A stretch of DNA of 64,000 bases from Vandiemenella viatica (GCA_031002005.1 JARYHS010006964.1:6386001-6450000); one strand, 5' to 3'; positions 34,929 to 46,639 are shown, counted from the first letter of the stretch. Made by a program: numbers and translations. Notes: a model not told the origin generated them from the letters alone.

Positions 34929-36050
34929 GCAAATAACTTGTAATAATATTAACGATTCTGCACGAAACTTAGCGATGAAATCACAACGACATTGCCATTA
35001 CAACACTAGAGACGCTACACGCTATGAAGCAACTACAGGTGTCCAGAGCCAAGATGGTCACCGTTGTTCACACGAAACATTACGATGATCCACGAAGCAA
35101 CGAGGCCTTCTTTGTGTGACGTATACAAAGTATCTCCCTGAGCTGGAAGGCCTTCTTGTCGGTGGTTGCGCCTTGACACAGTGTCTGTGGCGCTGACGCA
35201 CGAGAGCAGCCGGCACGCAGCGGGCTGACATACACGGACGCTATGCGGAACTACAGGACGACTGAGGCGTTGGCAAGACACGAGAAACGGAGCGGCAAAC
35301 AACAAAGCAGCGGATAGCGGAAGATGACAAGAAACGTTTACTAACATATACAAGTACACACTTCAAAATTTTGTATCCAGAGCAACACGTAACTTCAACG
35401 CATATATTTTAAAACTCGTATTGTATCAAACAGAAATATTACGTAAGGAAGTAAACCCAGGAAACAGAGGAGTAGAATAAGGTAGATAGACGACTGCGTG
35501 GAACAGTCCTTCTGGGGGATGGGCAAGTACTTCGCCTACACACGGGTTTTTAGTGAATATCGGGCAGACATATGATTTCATATAACGTTACTAAGAACCA
35601 GGTCTGTTGCGACGGCAAAGATAAACAATTAGAGCCTTAGAAATGTGGTGACACTGAAGCCAATGCCCAGCAGGGTGGGACAACTGACTCAGCAGTATTA
35701 GGCAGAGCACTGCCACATTTGGATAGGATGACCGCATTAATGGAGACCGTGGTTGGGCAAAAAGCCTCCCCACCAAGTACAAGAGAGTGGGGGGAATCAT
35801 GAACAAAACTGGTGTACACAGAACAGAGAGAATCGATTCTATCAATCTGTCTGGTCAGTTTTGGCATATCTCAACTGGCAGTCTTCAAGGCAAGCGTGGG
35901 CAGTCTCGAGCAGCCGAAGATGGACGCAGCTAAAGCAGTCTATGCTGTGAGCAACAGCCACATCATTATATCAGGTGGGAATGATCCACATTGATAATGG
36001 TAGAATGGGATGGTTAAAACGTCGTAGAAGCTAAAGAGACTGCAAGCTCT
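34929..36050. other. Region upstream of THAP gene, GC-richer
   Basis: The part 35030-35300 is GC-richer than its surroundings and would contain the promoter and 5' UTR of the THAP gene. No exact promoter element can be supported. The part 35450-36050 has no recognised coding sequence. Confidence 0.3.
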
Positions 36051-36059
36051 GACATTAGT

Positions 36060-36800
36060 TGCATGGGTAACTGATCTGATGGTAGCAGGAATATAAGGGA
36101 AAAAATAATTGATTAAAGGTTTGTGATGTACTATTCGTAAATAAATGTAATAATTGTAAATACCCTACTGGAGTGTTATTCATTGTTCTACCACTGTACC
36201 CATTCATTAAGTTCCTCTTTGGAAGTGGCAGAGCGAGAAAAAGAGTTTCCCCGTCCATCACATCACGTTTCTATCAATACTATTCTTCGCACCTTCCACT
36301 ATCACTACTCTATCGTCCTTAGTAAAACTCTTATTTAGTGAACCTATATCCACTTTTACCTTACCTAATGTTGCACTAGGTTTGAAAAACTTGTGCCCTG
36401 GTAACCTCGGCAAAACTGATCCTGCAGAACAGGGCCTACATCTTTCCCATGGCTATTACCCAGCAGCAGAACCCTTTTCATTATTCATTCCCAGCACGCC
36501 CCTATTACTAAAGGCCTGTTCCATCTTACTTACTCCTACATCTACATGAGGCTTTTTCCTTTCCGACTCTGGTAACAGGTCCAACCTATCCCCCCCCCCC
36601 CCTTTTCCACACAGACACACACAAACACACAATTTCTGAGACATCTGGCTTCTTCACCCTACTATCCACACTTCTCCTATGACCTATTACCAGCACACAA
36701 CCATCCTTCTTAACCTTCTCCAACCCACGATATCGACTTTCTGCCTCTATAGCACAAGTATCAACAGGCTCAGCCTCCAGAATGCTGACCCTTTCTTTTT
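36060..36800 (-). pseudogene. Possible LINE ORF1-like protein remnant
   Basis: Minus-strand reading gives DRLDLLPESERKKPHVDVGV, then SKMEQAFSNRGVLGMNNEKG. After lesions it continues LPGHKFFKPSATLGKVKVDI and DDRVVIVEGAKNSIDRNVM, then DGETLFLALPLPKRNLMNGY. The 'KPSATL...DDRVVIVEGA.NS' pattern resembles the SGNH/esterase-like domain found in some insect retrotransposon ORF1 proteins. The assignment is from general resemblance only. Stops and shifts show that it is dead. A C13 run lies at 36590-36602. Confidence 0.35.
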
Positions 36801-36804
36801 TTTA

Positions 36805-37043
36805 CTTAAGGCTTGACTCCCTGTAGACGTCGAGGTCATTAGAGCTGGGATGAGACTGTGGACAAGGCATGGGAAGGAATTCGTCCATGGCCTTTTTGAA
36901 GGATGCATCCCGGTATTCAACTGTAGTGAATTGGGGAAACCATGGAAAACCCAAATCTGGATGTCCAGACGGGGATTCGAAGCGCCGTCCTCCCGAATGC
37001 GGAGGCAGAGCGTTACCGCTCATCAACCAAGCTCGGTTCGACC
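36805..37043 (-). repeat. tRNA-derived SINE, minus orientation
   Basis: On the minus strand an A-box-like TGATGAGCGGTAACG (about 37026-37010) is followed by the B-box GCTTCGAATCCCC (about 36985-36972). The family body ('ttgggttttccatggttt', 'gggatgcatccttc', 'ctctaatgacctcgacgtc') comes next, and an A-rich tail ends near 36791-36806. This is the best-preserved copy of the family in the window. Confidence 0.75.
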
Positions 37044-37263
37044 CTTTCACGCAATTCTCTGATCGTATCACTCCTCTCCCTCATCATTTACCCTAAGCAA
37101 AGTGAAAAAAACTATGGGAGTCCCTCATTTTTTTCCCATCTTCCCTCTTCCCTACATGCCCAGTGAAACCACTTCTTACACTAACTACAACCACAAATAT
37201 AGGCCAGGCGCCACACGTTCCAGTCATGATTTACCCAACCTCCAGTAAATTCTAAACGAATCC
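37044..37263. other. Spacer without recognised feature
   Basis: C/T-rich to AT-rich transition between the SINE and the PIF/Harbinger-like element. Confidence 0.4.
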
Positions 37264-38180
37264 TAAAGGTGGCCATACACGATTGCTCCATTTGGATATC
37301 ATCCATAAGGATGACATTCATGCGGATTACATCCAAAAGCGTAGCACATAGACCATCATTCCATCCCTCCAGTCAGCCACGACAATGAAAAAGTAGGCAA
37401 AGCAAGCAACAATAGGTTGTCAATTTGCTATACAACAATATAGTTATGCCAAGTACTAAATAAAATGAACCCGAATTAATTTTAAAGGATATTCAAACTA
37501 TCGAATACTGAATAAAAATCCTGAGAATTAAATAAACATCCAAAAAAGTGCGAAATTATGAAAAATAAGCTCTATGATATTACGAAAACTTTTAAAAATA
37601 CTACGAAATGATTATAAAACAGATTTATTAAATTGAAATACTTTAGCAGGCTGAAAATAGTGACAGGTACGTCAAATGTAGTAAAACAACATATTTAAAC
37701 AAGTAGGTTTATATAAAATTAATCTTATCATACTATGATCTTTTTAAAAAGAAAACAGCAAAGAATTAACTTTTCTTTTCCAACATGGTTCCTCTGTTGA
37801 CGTTTATGTCTTTATTCTTAAATAATTTAGCAATTGATCTATTGCCACATTTATTTATGTTTTGTCATGGTAGTCAGGATTAGAGATCCTAGAAGCATGG
37901 TAAGTCATTATACTTCTCAATAATCTCCAGCTCAAAGTCATACTGAGATATAATTATTACTTAAAAAAAAAAAGTAAAAAAAAATAATCGTTCTATTTGT
38001 TACTTAATAATATTTAAAACTGTATTATTTTCAATTCTACATTCAAAATAATATTTAACTAGAAGCAAAACAAATATTTCTACACCAGATTCAAAACAAA
38101 AAAGAAATGGTACAATGTTGCATAGTCCACTCAAGGCACTGAAGTTGTCTGCTCGGTGGTCGGTGACAGAATGAGAAGAG

Positions 38181-39994
38181 TAGAGATGGGTCACAAATAA
38201 CTAAACGGCTACAAATAACAGTTATTTTAAAATCGCCGTTTAGCAGGTAACGGTCAAACCGATAACTGGAGTTATTCAAATAACTGTCAGCACCTCCCTC
38301 TGACAGCGCCGTAATTGTTTGTCGACCGTCCGCTACGAGTGCATCAGTCACCGCTTATTGCTTCTCTCACCGTTATTAATTGTATTAGATACCACTTGAT
38401 GACACTACCATCGCAAAATAATAGTTATTAACTACGATAGCGACCACTAGAGGACACTACCTATGTAAACCGCTTTTTAATACGTTTGACCGTTATTAAT
38501 AGCGATAACAACCAACAGATGTCACTCACTACTACTGACGACGTCAAATACTACTTTGCAGATATTATTTGCGATGGGGTCCAAAATTTATCATATTTCT
38601 ACAACTTAATGACCATTAAATGGGTTTTCAGCATCCATCCTTCCATAGTAATCAACGTGATTATGCTTTTTGTTACAGCTGTTTACCCGTGTTATAGCGT
38701 CTTTGTCAGTTGAAGGCGTTATTAACTTCAATAGCGATCACTAGAGGTCACCACCTATGTAAACCGCTTTTTAATACCTTTAAGCGTTATTAACTGCGAT
38801 ATCAACAAACAGATGTCGCTACTACTGACGACGTTAAATACTACTTTGCAGGTGTTATTTGCGATAGGGTTCAAAATTTATCATCTCTCTACGACTTAGT
38901 GACCATTAAACTGGTTTTAAGCATCCATCCTTCCATCGAAAGCACTTGATTATGCTTTTTGTTACAGCTGTGTACCTGTGTTATACCGTCTTTGCCAGTT
39001 GAAGGCGTTATTAACTTCGATAGCGATCGCTAGAGGACACCACCTAAGTAAACAGCTTTTTAATACCTTTAACCGTTATTAACTGCGATAGCAACCAACA
39101 GATGGAGAAACCATCGAAAAGCGCTAGTATTTCCACAATTCAATTAGTTTCAAACAGCAAATCATATTTATATTTCAAATTACTTTTATGTACGTCTGAA
39201 CAACATATTTAAATTGCAGCTGGTCTGTTATTGGGACACATTTACAACATATGTAAAGTATGCTATACATATAACTATAGCCACACAAAACTTAATGCGA
39301 ATTAATAGCCAGACTGAAAAAATTGTTTACTTTCAGCAAAGTTAATTTTCTGCTCTTTACGAGAACGCAACGCGGAATGCTGTATTTGTTGCATGCACTG
39401 ATAAAAACTCCTACCACAAGTTCTTTAGTTTCAAACAGAAAAATATATTAACACGTAATCAAAACTGCCCACTTCGGATTATTTTTTTTATATATCGTAC
39501 AACCCTAAATCACTTATACTTCATTTCCTCCTGTTTGATCACGTCATACACTAACCGCTAAAGCTGGCCGTGTTAAAATTCTATATTAATTTACCAAGGC
39601 ATCACTGCCACTTATTAAACAAATACATAAACAAAAGTCGAAGGCGTATATAATGTCTCTGACAGTTACTATGGAAGCCGCTTATTTGAAAGCCGCTATT
39701 GGTGATGTATCGTTAAACGCTAAATAACGCTAATAAGCGGCTTTTCGTGACGTCAGGGCTATTTAGCTATTATTTGGAGGCGTGGCTGCTATTTTCGTCA
39801 CATCCGGTTATTTGACATTTCCGGCTTTTTCAACAAGAGAAGAGCGTTTCTGAGCAGAGATTTTAGTGGCGTCTCCACAGATATTACGTCGAAAAAAATA
39901 ACTGTACGATTTTTAACGGTTAAAAAAAGCAGTAGAAAAAAGAAGCAATAACTGAATAACGTATTACTGGAAAAAAGCGGTTTGCCCATCTCTA
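38181..39994. mobile_element. hAT-like non-autonomous element with perfect TSD
   Basis: The 1,814-bp element is flanked by a perfect 8-bp duplication, GAGAAGAG (38173-38180 and 39995-40002). Its ends are TAGAGATGGGTCA and, from the right, TAGAGATGGGCAA, both hAT-type. It sits inside the PIF/Harbinger-like element. The interior is largely a tandem repeat and no transposase is encoded. The intact duplication suggests a relatively young insertion. Confidence 0.85.
38380..39110. repeat. Tandem repeat of about 300 bp inside hAT element
   Basis: The block 'taaaccgctttttaatac' occurs at 38467 and again about 292 bp later, and as 'taaacagctttttaatac' near 39050. Each is followed by a 'cgttattaa' motif, a 'gcgat' and 'aacagatg'. 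The intervening 'gacgacgt.aaatactactt' and 'gcatccatccttccat' also repeat. This gives about 2.5 units. Confidence 0.75.
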
Positions 39995-40439
39995 GAGAAG
40001 AGTTTTGACCGCGGTTTCGCCATACACGAGCCGACTGGAGTGATGGCTTGGTGTCGCTCCACGTGGTTTTCCCCACACACCGTCAGTCGGCTTGATGGCA
40101 TGATGGACGAAACTGATGGATATTGGACTGACTGGATATACAAATAATCCTGTTATTCCACGTCATCCACATCAGTTTCCCCACACACGACGCGATAATG
40201 GAGTGACATCGCTCCATTTGGATGGAGGGAGCGATCGTGTATGACCACCTTAAGTATATTTGATAAACTAGTCTTCTAAAATTTATACTATATACCTCAA
40301 TCTTTAGATCTTTATTCCTCAATCAAGTTACTGTAATCAACAAGTAGGCAAAAATATTTTAATTGTAATATTTTTACTAAAAAGTTGCTATTTTTAATAT
40401 GTTCGAAAAATAAGTGAATAAGAAACTTATTTTATTTAA

Positions 40440-41195
40440 CCCTTTGACTACCATTTTTTTTCTTAAAAAGTAAAACAAATTCCCTCATATACATGTTTGG
40501 TAGGCTCTGTAAAGTAGTTCCTGCATGGTCATGGTTGGGCAAGTGATCACTTACATTCAGCATTAGCTTAGTGTTGGTAACAGACTGATAATTCTCAAGT
40601 GAACTGAAGATTCTCCATCTTCACTCTCATCAGAGTTGTCCTGATTGTTCGTTTGATGAATCGTCCCAGTCGGATTCCTTCAATATCCGCTGGAATTCTG
40701 CGTCCTAGAGTTTTCTTTTATTGTTCATTTCAAGGGGCCAAAAATTTGTAAAAAACCATGGTATGAGCCAGTTTTATTGTGGGCGCAAAAGTACGTGAAA
40801 CGATCGTCGTAAAACAAACTTGAGGATGAAGTAAAAGTTCTGTCCGGTACCGGTGGGACATATATATATCCCACCAGCCAATATTTATGATATTATTATA
40901 TATTTATGAGGTTCTGATTAGACAAAAATAATACCCTTGGAGACGAATAGTTGACAATTATTTTACAAAACAACACGAAATAAACACAGAACGGTATATC
41001 TGCACACCCACTGAAAAGCAACTGCGGGAAACAATTGTTTTACTTCTCAGTACAACATAACTGATGCCATCCATGGACAGAATTTGGAACTAAATAACTC
41101 ATACTCACTTCTATACTAGTGGGACAGATTCATAAAACTTTCAGAATCACTATTCCCCCCTCGTTTCTGAATGTCATTTCATGGTAGTCAAAGGG
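40440..41195 (-). mobile_element. piggyBac-type non-autonomous derivative
   Basis: TTAA sits at both ends (40436-40439 and 41196-41199) and adjoins perfect inverted ends: CCCTTTGACTACCAT and, from the right, CCCTTTGACTACCAT. TTAA targeting with CCC ends is diagnostic of piggyBac. The 756-bp interior retains a minus-strand fragment, EFQRILKESDWDDSSNEQSG (about 40700-40640), like the acidic N-terminus of a piggyBac transposase. It is therefore an internally deleted copy. Confidence 0.85.
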
Positions 41196-41199
41196 TTAA

Positions 41200-42194
41200 G
41201 ACTGAAACAATAAATATATCTTATAGTTATGATATTGAGAAGCATAAGTCAGATATTTACTATTACATATTAATTATATTTATTTTGTATATTACTAGCC
41301 GAATATTGTTAATTTTACCGGTATACTTTAATACTAATGAAAATAATAAAGTTATATTTTGGACAGAGCAAAAGTCTATAATATACTTACAACAAACTGC
41401 AACAATCAAAATTTCTAATACTTATCTTTTTAGTTAATGATTAATAATTAGATGTACCAAAAAGTTTAACTACAATTTGCTGTAATTAATCTAACTATCA
41501 AGCTTTCAGCTAAATTCTATATCAATAACCCCAGAAGAAAGGAAATGAAAATTGATAACTATGAATACAAGATTTTTGAAGTACTATTTCTGAGAGAAAA
41601 TATTGAAATTTGCCTCATTAACAAAAATCCTAACTATTTACTTTATATTTCAACGCTTTATACTAATTTAGATCGTAAAATGTAGCTGGTGAGGAAGTTA
41701 TTTCCAGTTTACTGCACAGCAGTTCACACAAACGACCAGGGCTCAATAGGTATATTAGTACCTATAACTAAACGAAATGCACACTTTGGAATCTTTTTTC
41801 CCCCTCAGAGGGATGGAAGACTTTACTGATCCACTACAGAACACTTTTCAACTCGAAAAGACATGTGATAATGCATCAAACATAAATGTAATTGTTTTGT
41901 ATCAGCTACAAAGAGAATAATTAATGCAAAATGATGGGAAGGGAAAAACAGAGCATCCTTTACTTTAAAATGAATTGTTCATTTTTTAATAATTTTCATA
42001 TTAGTATGTGGTATCAGTTATGAAACAATGAAATAAAACCAAAAAATAATATCATGAAAATATATGTATTTCAGGCAATAAATTTTTAAATTAATAAATA
42101 TTTTTCTTTTATATTTCACTTCCAAAGACAAATATACATTATTATTTCTAAAAAAGTTGATACTCTACCTCTTGGCGTTGGCCTCTTAGCGCCA
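41200..42194. other. AT-rich stretch, nothing recognised
   Basis: No supported gene or element. Open frame 41171-41437 starts inside the piggyBac end and is AT-driven. Confidence 0.4.
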
Positions 42195-42202
42195 GGCAGT
42201 TT

Positions 42203-42466
42203 CAGGGCCATATTTAGGGTTTGTGAGCCCCTATGCTATACATGTGGTGCGGGCACCCCCGTCGGCAGTGGTCCTGGTTGCCTCAAACTATGGATACTTA
42301 AATTTCGATTTTTTTTTTTTTTTTTTTTTTTTTTTAGCTCTACTGCTGGCCCAGGCAGGGGATCAAGTTTCGTGGTGCGTGCCCCCTCTTTGTGTTACGG
42401 GCACCCCTTTGAGGTGTGGGCCCCTAGGCTACAGCCTATGTAGCCCATGCTTAAATGCGGGCCCTG
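42203..42466. mobile_element. hAT-like MITE with internal poly-T
   Basis: The left end CAGGGCCATATTTAGG and the right end read inwards, CAGGGCCCGCATTTAAG, are hAT-type. The flanks GGCAGTTT (42195-42202) and GGTAGTTT (42467-42474) match at 7 of 8 bases. The interior (264 bp total) includes a T run of about 25 at 42310-42335 and 'gcccctaggct'-type repeats on both arms. Confidence 0.75.
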
Positions 42467-42474
42467 GGTAGTTT

Positions 42475-43866
42475 TGTTGGGTGGTAGAGTTCACAGGGTG
42501 AGTCGTAGGATGGTTAGTAACCCAGATGATGCCAGGTGAAATGCGTTTTACGGTTATGTATCCAGACTCATTTTAAATGCACATTATTGATGACAGAGAT
42601 ACTAAAACAGTAAAATTTTGAATTTTTGTCAGTTTCCATAGTTTTCTGTCAGTCTATACGACACGTATCACACAAAAACTAATGGATGGAATCAACGAAA
42701 CTGCACATAGTGACAGCTTGTCATCAGTTAGCATACATATTTTCCAGACTAGTAACATCCTTCTCAATGAAGCAGTGTTCAAAACTAGTTTCTCCAAGCA
42801 TAACGCTGAAACTAATGGGCTGATTTTAACGCAATTGCCCATGGCAATTTATTGTTATAGGTTAAGATACAGTAATACTTTTTCCCGAGATTGGTAATGT
42901 AATGCCTGATGTTATGGATGCCAAAATTTAAACTTTTATCCTCTCAGTGGGTGTATAAAAAATGAACGGATTTCAACTAAACTAAATCTAGAGGTAGCAT
43001 ATGGCATCAGTCAACATACAGGATAGTTTTTTTATCCAGAAAAGTTACAAACAACCAATTAATTCAGGCAAATAGTCAAACAAAGGAACATTTTTCAGTG
43101 AAACTAGAAATTGTATCATCTTATATCGTAGGTTAATACACATAGCAAAACTTTCTGTATGGATAAGTTACAGAGCTGCATGACAAAATATCTGCATATC
43201 TCAAAACACTGCATGTATTTCGACCAAATGTGGCACATCTAATGTTTAAAATGTTCCCATCATAAATCATCATAAAATATATGCAACTAAGATAACCACT
43301 ATAGTTACTTAGACCTTTCTACTGATCCCTATAGCTTACATAGGTATACAGAAATAGTTCACTTACTTGCGATCAGGTACCAGCATTTGGTTTGTATAAA
43401 CAGTGACAGGATGTTATTATCATACAGAAAAAAACACATTAACTTTACAATTCAATCAGGGATTTTATATTATAATTCATTCATATACAAATAAAACAAT
43501 TGACTCCTACACCTTGTTTGGCAGACAGACGTCATTTTTGTTTGATTTTATTGGAGAATTGTGGAATCCTTTGATTTAAGAGTGCAATAGAATACTTATT
43601 CTGCCAAGCTATGTAGTTCACAATGACAGCAAGGGTCCGATTAGAGAAATAAGATGGTATACTGAGGCTTTTATGTATTCTTTCTTTCTTCGGGATATTC
43701 TGGATTTAAATTCACAGAATTAGGAATGGAGCTTCGCACCCTCTGACACAATATTTGTGAGTTGCACAGTATGGATATAGATGTAGAAGTTTTCAGATTA
43801 TTAAGAAATGTGTTGGGAGTATAATGTGTAATTTGAAAGATATAAGAAAAATTCCATAAATGTTGT
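42475..43866. other. Non-coding stretch downstream of ankyrin gene
   Basis: AT-rich. No supported coding sequence or element ends. Confidence 0.4.
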
Positions 43867-43872
43867 TTTATT
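43867..43872 (-). terminator. Candidate polyadenylation signal, ankyrin gene
   Basis: TTTATT on the plus strand (AATAAA on minus), 113-118 bp past the ankyrin stop codon. Confidence 0.45.
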
Positions 43873-43984
43873 ATAATTTTTTAATCAGAAAACCACAAAC
43901 TTTTTTTTTTTTAGATATTTAACTGAAGTCTTAAAGTACAGATGTATTTCAAGAGACCTGATATCTACTTCAGCAGTTCTCTCA

Positions 43985-46639
43985 TTATTCATTACACATG
44001 TCGTGCGCGATTCGGCCATATTTGTCTTTCGCTGCCTTGTCTGCCCCAGCCTCCAGCAGCACTCTGACTATGGTGAAGTGGTCCTCACTAGTTGCATGGT
44101 GAAGTGGCGTACGACCTTCATCGTCAGTCACGTTGACGTTTGTCACCTCCAACAAAAGCTGCGTCATCTTAACAAAGCCTGTTGATGCTGCCACATGCAG
44201 CGGAGTCATACCCGAGTTGTTCCTAGCAGTCACATCAGCGCCGGCTGCCAGCAAGACTCCAGCAGTCTCCTCGCAGGCCGCAAGGTGGAGCGGCGTGCAG
44301 CCATCTTCGTTCTTTGCATTGACGTCTGCACCATCCAGCAGCAGTCGCGCCACACTGGAATTGCCACTCCCTGCTGCACAGTGTAGCAGAGTTGCCTTAT
44401 GTTTGTTTACAGAGTTTTTGTCGCCGCCGGCCTCCAGCAGTGTTCTCACCATCTCATCATCACCGCACCCTGCAGCCAAGTGAAGCGGTGTCTGACCAGC
44501 TTCATCCTTTACATTGACATCTGCACCGTCCAGCAGCAGCTTTGCCATACTAGTGTTGCCTCCCACTGCTGCTCGGTGTAACGGAGTTTCCTTTCTTCTG
44601 TTTAAAGAGCTTTTGTCGGCCCCAGCTGCCAGCATTGCTCTCACCACCTCCGTATCACAGTACTCTGCGGCATAGTGGAGTGGCGTCCTGCCCTCATTAT
44701 TCATCACGTCTACATCAGATCCATTCAAAAGTAGCAGCACCACGCTATTGTTGCCTTTCCGCGCTGCCCGGTGTATAAGAGTAGACTTGTTTTCATCCAC
44801 ACAGTTTCTGTCAGCACCAGCTGCCAGCATTGATCTTACCACCTCCACGTCACCGTACTCTACGGCATAGTGAAGTGGAGTCATTCCATCTTCATCCACC
44901 ATGTCCACACATGATCCATTTAGCATCAGCAGCTGCACAATACTGGCATTGCCACCCTGTGCTGCAAGGTGTAGCGGAGTTGCTTTCCACTTGTCTACAC
45001 AGTTCTTATCGCCGCCAGCTTCCAGCAGGGCTCTCAACAATTCCATGTCACAGCACTCTGCTGCCCAGTGAAGTGGGGTCCGGCCATCCTCATCACTCGT
45101 GTTAACATCGGCTCCATACAGCAGCAGTCTCACTACACTGTCATTGCCAGCCTGTGCCGCGATGTGTAGCAGAGTTGCCTTCCATTTGTCCACACAGTTC
45201 TTATCGGCGCCAGCCTTCAGCAGGGCTCTAAACAATTCCATGTCACAGCGCTCTGCTGCCCAGTGTAGCGCTGTCCGGCCATCCTGCCCCCTCGTGCTGA
45301 CAACTGCTACATCCAGCAGCAACTGCGCCACACTAGTGTTGCCTGCCTGTGTTGCGCGGTGTATCGGAGTTGCCTTTTGTTTGTCTACACAGTTTATGTC
45401 AGCTCCAGCTTCTGAGAGGGCCCTCACTGCCTCCACGTCACAGAGTTGTGCGGCCCAGTGAAGCGGCGTCCGACCAAAGTCGTCCTTCAAGTTGATGTTT
45501 GCACCGTCCAGCAGCAGCGGCACCACACTGGAATTGCCTGCCATTGCAGCCAGGTGCAGTGGAGTTTCTTTGTATTTATTTACACAGTTTCTGTCAGCCC
45601 CAGCAGCCAGTAAGGCTCTCACTGCCTCCACTTCACAGCATTCTGCGGCCCAGAAGAGTGGTGTCCGATCAAACTCGTCCTTCAAGTTCATTTTGGCACC
45701 GTCCAACAGCAGAGGAACCATACTGGAGTTGCCTGCCTGTGTTGCCCGGTGTAGTGGAGTTGCCTTTTGTATGTCTAAACAGTTTATGTCTGCTCCGGCT
45801 TCAAGCAGGGTTCTCACCGCCTCTACATCACTGTGTTGCACGGACCAGTGGAGCGGCGTCCGACCAAAGTCGTCCTTGAAGTTGATTGCTCCACCGTCCA
45901 GCAGTAGTGACAACACACTGGCATTGCCTGCTTGTGCTGCACGGTGTAGTGGAGTTTCTTTGTATTTATCTACACAGTTAATGTCAGCTCCGGCTTCTAG
46001 TAAGGCTCTCACTGTCTCCAGGTCACAGGTTTGAGCGGCCCAGTGGAGCGGCGTCCGACCAAACTCATCCTTCAAGTTGATTTCTGCACCGTCCAGCAGC
46101 AGTGGCACCACTCTGGAGTTGCATGCCTGTGCCGCCATGTGCAGTGCAGTTGCCTTCTGTTCATCTACACAATTTATGTCAGCCCCGGCATCTACCAAGG
46201 CTCTCACTGCATCCGGTTCACAGTATTGTGCAGCCAGGTGGAGTGGTGTCTGGCCACATTTATCCTTCACGTCGACGTTTGCATCCTCTGCCAGCAGCTG
46301 CACCATACTACTGTTACCACCATGTGCCGCACGGTGTAGTGGAGTTGCCCTGTCTTTGTTTACACAGTTTCTGTCTGCCCCAGCCGACATCAGAGCTCTC
46401 ACCGCCTCCACTTCACAGTACTCTGCGGCCCAGTGGAGCGGTGTCTGCTCATCTTTATCTGCCACGTTCACCTCCACCCCAGCCGCTACTAGTGTCGTAA
46501 CAGCTCTGCCTCTGCCTTCTTCTGCCGCCCTGAGCAATGCACTCTGCCCCAGCCAGTCAGCAGCTGCCCTCAGCAATGCTCTGACAGCGTCTACACATCC
46601 CTTGTCTGCCGCTAGCAGCAACTTAGTCGTCTCATCCAT
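43985..46639 (-). CDS. Ankyrin-repeat protein, about 27 repeats
   Basis: An uninterrupted 884-residue frame from MDETTKLLLAADKG (ATG 46639) to TAA at 43987-43985. It is almost entirely ankyrin repeats, about 27, each with TPLHxAA and LLxAGAD-type motifs. Repeats 3-24 alternate between a 33-residue type (RTPLHWAAQ.CD...VRALLEAGADINCVDK) and a 32-residue type (ATPLHRAAQAGNSSVV..LLLDGA.IN), giving a 65-residue, 195-bp dimer unit. No kinase, death, SOCS or membrane segment is present. It is probably a cytosolic or nuclear protein-binding scaffold. A splice acceptor (ttttttgtatccag|GACAGCA, exon from 46646) lies just before the ATG, so at least one upstream exon exists; the frame before the ATG belongs to the intron. 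The exon is GC-richer than its surroundings. Confidence 0.9.
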   Translation of the reverse strand: MDETTKLLLAADKGCVDAVRALLRAAADWLGQSALLRAAEEGRGRAVTTLVAAGVEVNVADKDEQTPLHWAAEYCEVEAVRALMSAGADRNCVNKDRATPLHRAAHGGNSSMVQLLAEDANVDVKDKCGQTPLHLAAQYCEPDAVRALVDAGADINCVDEQKATALHMAAQACNSRVVPLLLDGAEINLKDEFGRTPLHWAAQTCDLETVRALLEAGADINCVDKYKETPLHRAAQAGNASVLSLLLDGGAINFKDDFGRTPLHWSVQHSDVEAVRTLLEAGADINCLDIQKATPLHRATQAGNSSMVPLLLDGAKMNLKDEFDRTPLFWAAECCEVEAVRALLAAGADRNCVNKYKETPLHLAAMAGNSSVVPLLLDGANINLKDDFGRTPLHWAAQLCDVEAVRALSEAGADINCVDKQKATPIHRATQAGNTSVAQLLLDVAVVSTRGQDGRTALHWAAERCDMELFRALLKAGADKNCVDKWKATLLHIAAQAGNDSVVRLLLYGADVNTSDEDGRTPLHWAAECCDMELLRALLEAGGDKNCVDKWKATPLHLAAQGGNASIVQLLMLNGSCVDMVDEDGMTPLHYAVEYGDVEVVRSMLAAGADRNCVDENKSTLIHRAARKGNNSVVLLLLNGSDVDVMNNEGRTPLHYAAEYCDTEVVRAMLAAGADKSSLNRRKETPLHRAAVGGNTSMAKLLLDGADVNVKDEAGQTPLHLAAGCGDDEMVRTLLEAGGDKNSVNKHKATLLHCAAGSGNSSVARLLLDGADVNAKNEDGCTPLHLAACEETAGVLLAAGADVTARNNSGMTPLHVAASTGFVKMTQLLLEVTNVNVTDDEGRTPLHHATSEDHFTIVRVLLEAGADKAAKDKYGRIAHDMCNE

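Larger units (their letters stand above)
37267..40250. mobile_element. PIF/Harbinger-like non-autonomous element, split by a hAT
   Basis: The left end AGGTGGCCATACACGATTGC and the right end read inwards, AGGTGGTCATACACGATCGC, form terminal inverted repeats. A 3-bp TAA duplication flanks them (37264-37266 and 40251-40253), as expected for PIF/Harbinger. The subterminal regions repeat 'catttggat' and 'cactccagtcag'-like motifs. Removing the hAT at 38181-39994 and its extra target copy leaves about 1.16 kb with no transposase, so it is non-autonomous. Confidence 0.7.

Noticed and set aside
36850..37166. Overlapping plus-strand open frames of 70-75 aa
   Set aside because: They fall in a minus-oriented SINE and read through its tRNA-like head.
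42223..42471. Plus-strand 82-aa open frame with poly-Phe
   Set aside because: It is created by the poly-T core of a hAT MITE.
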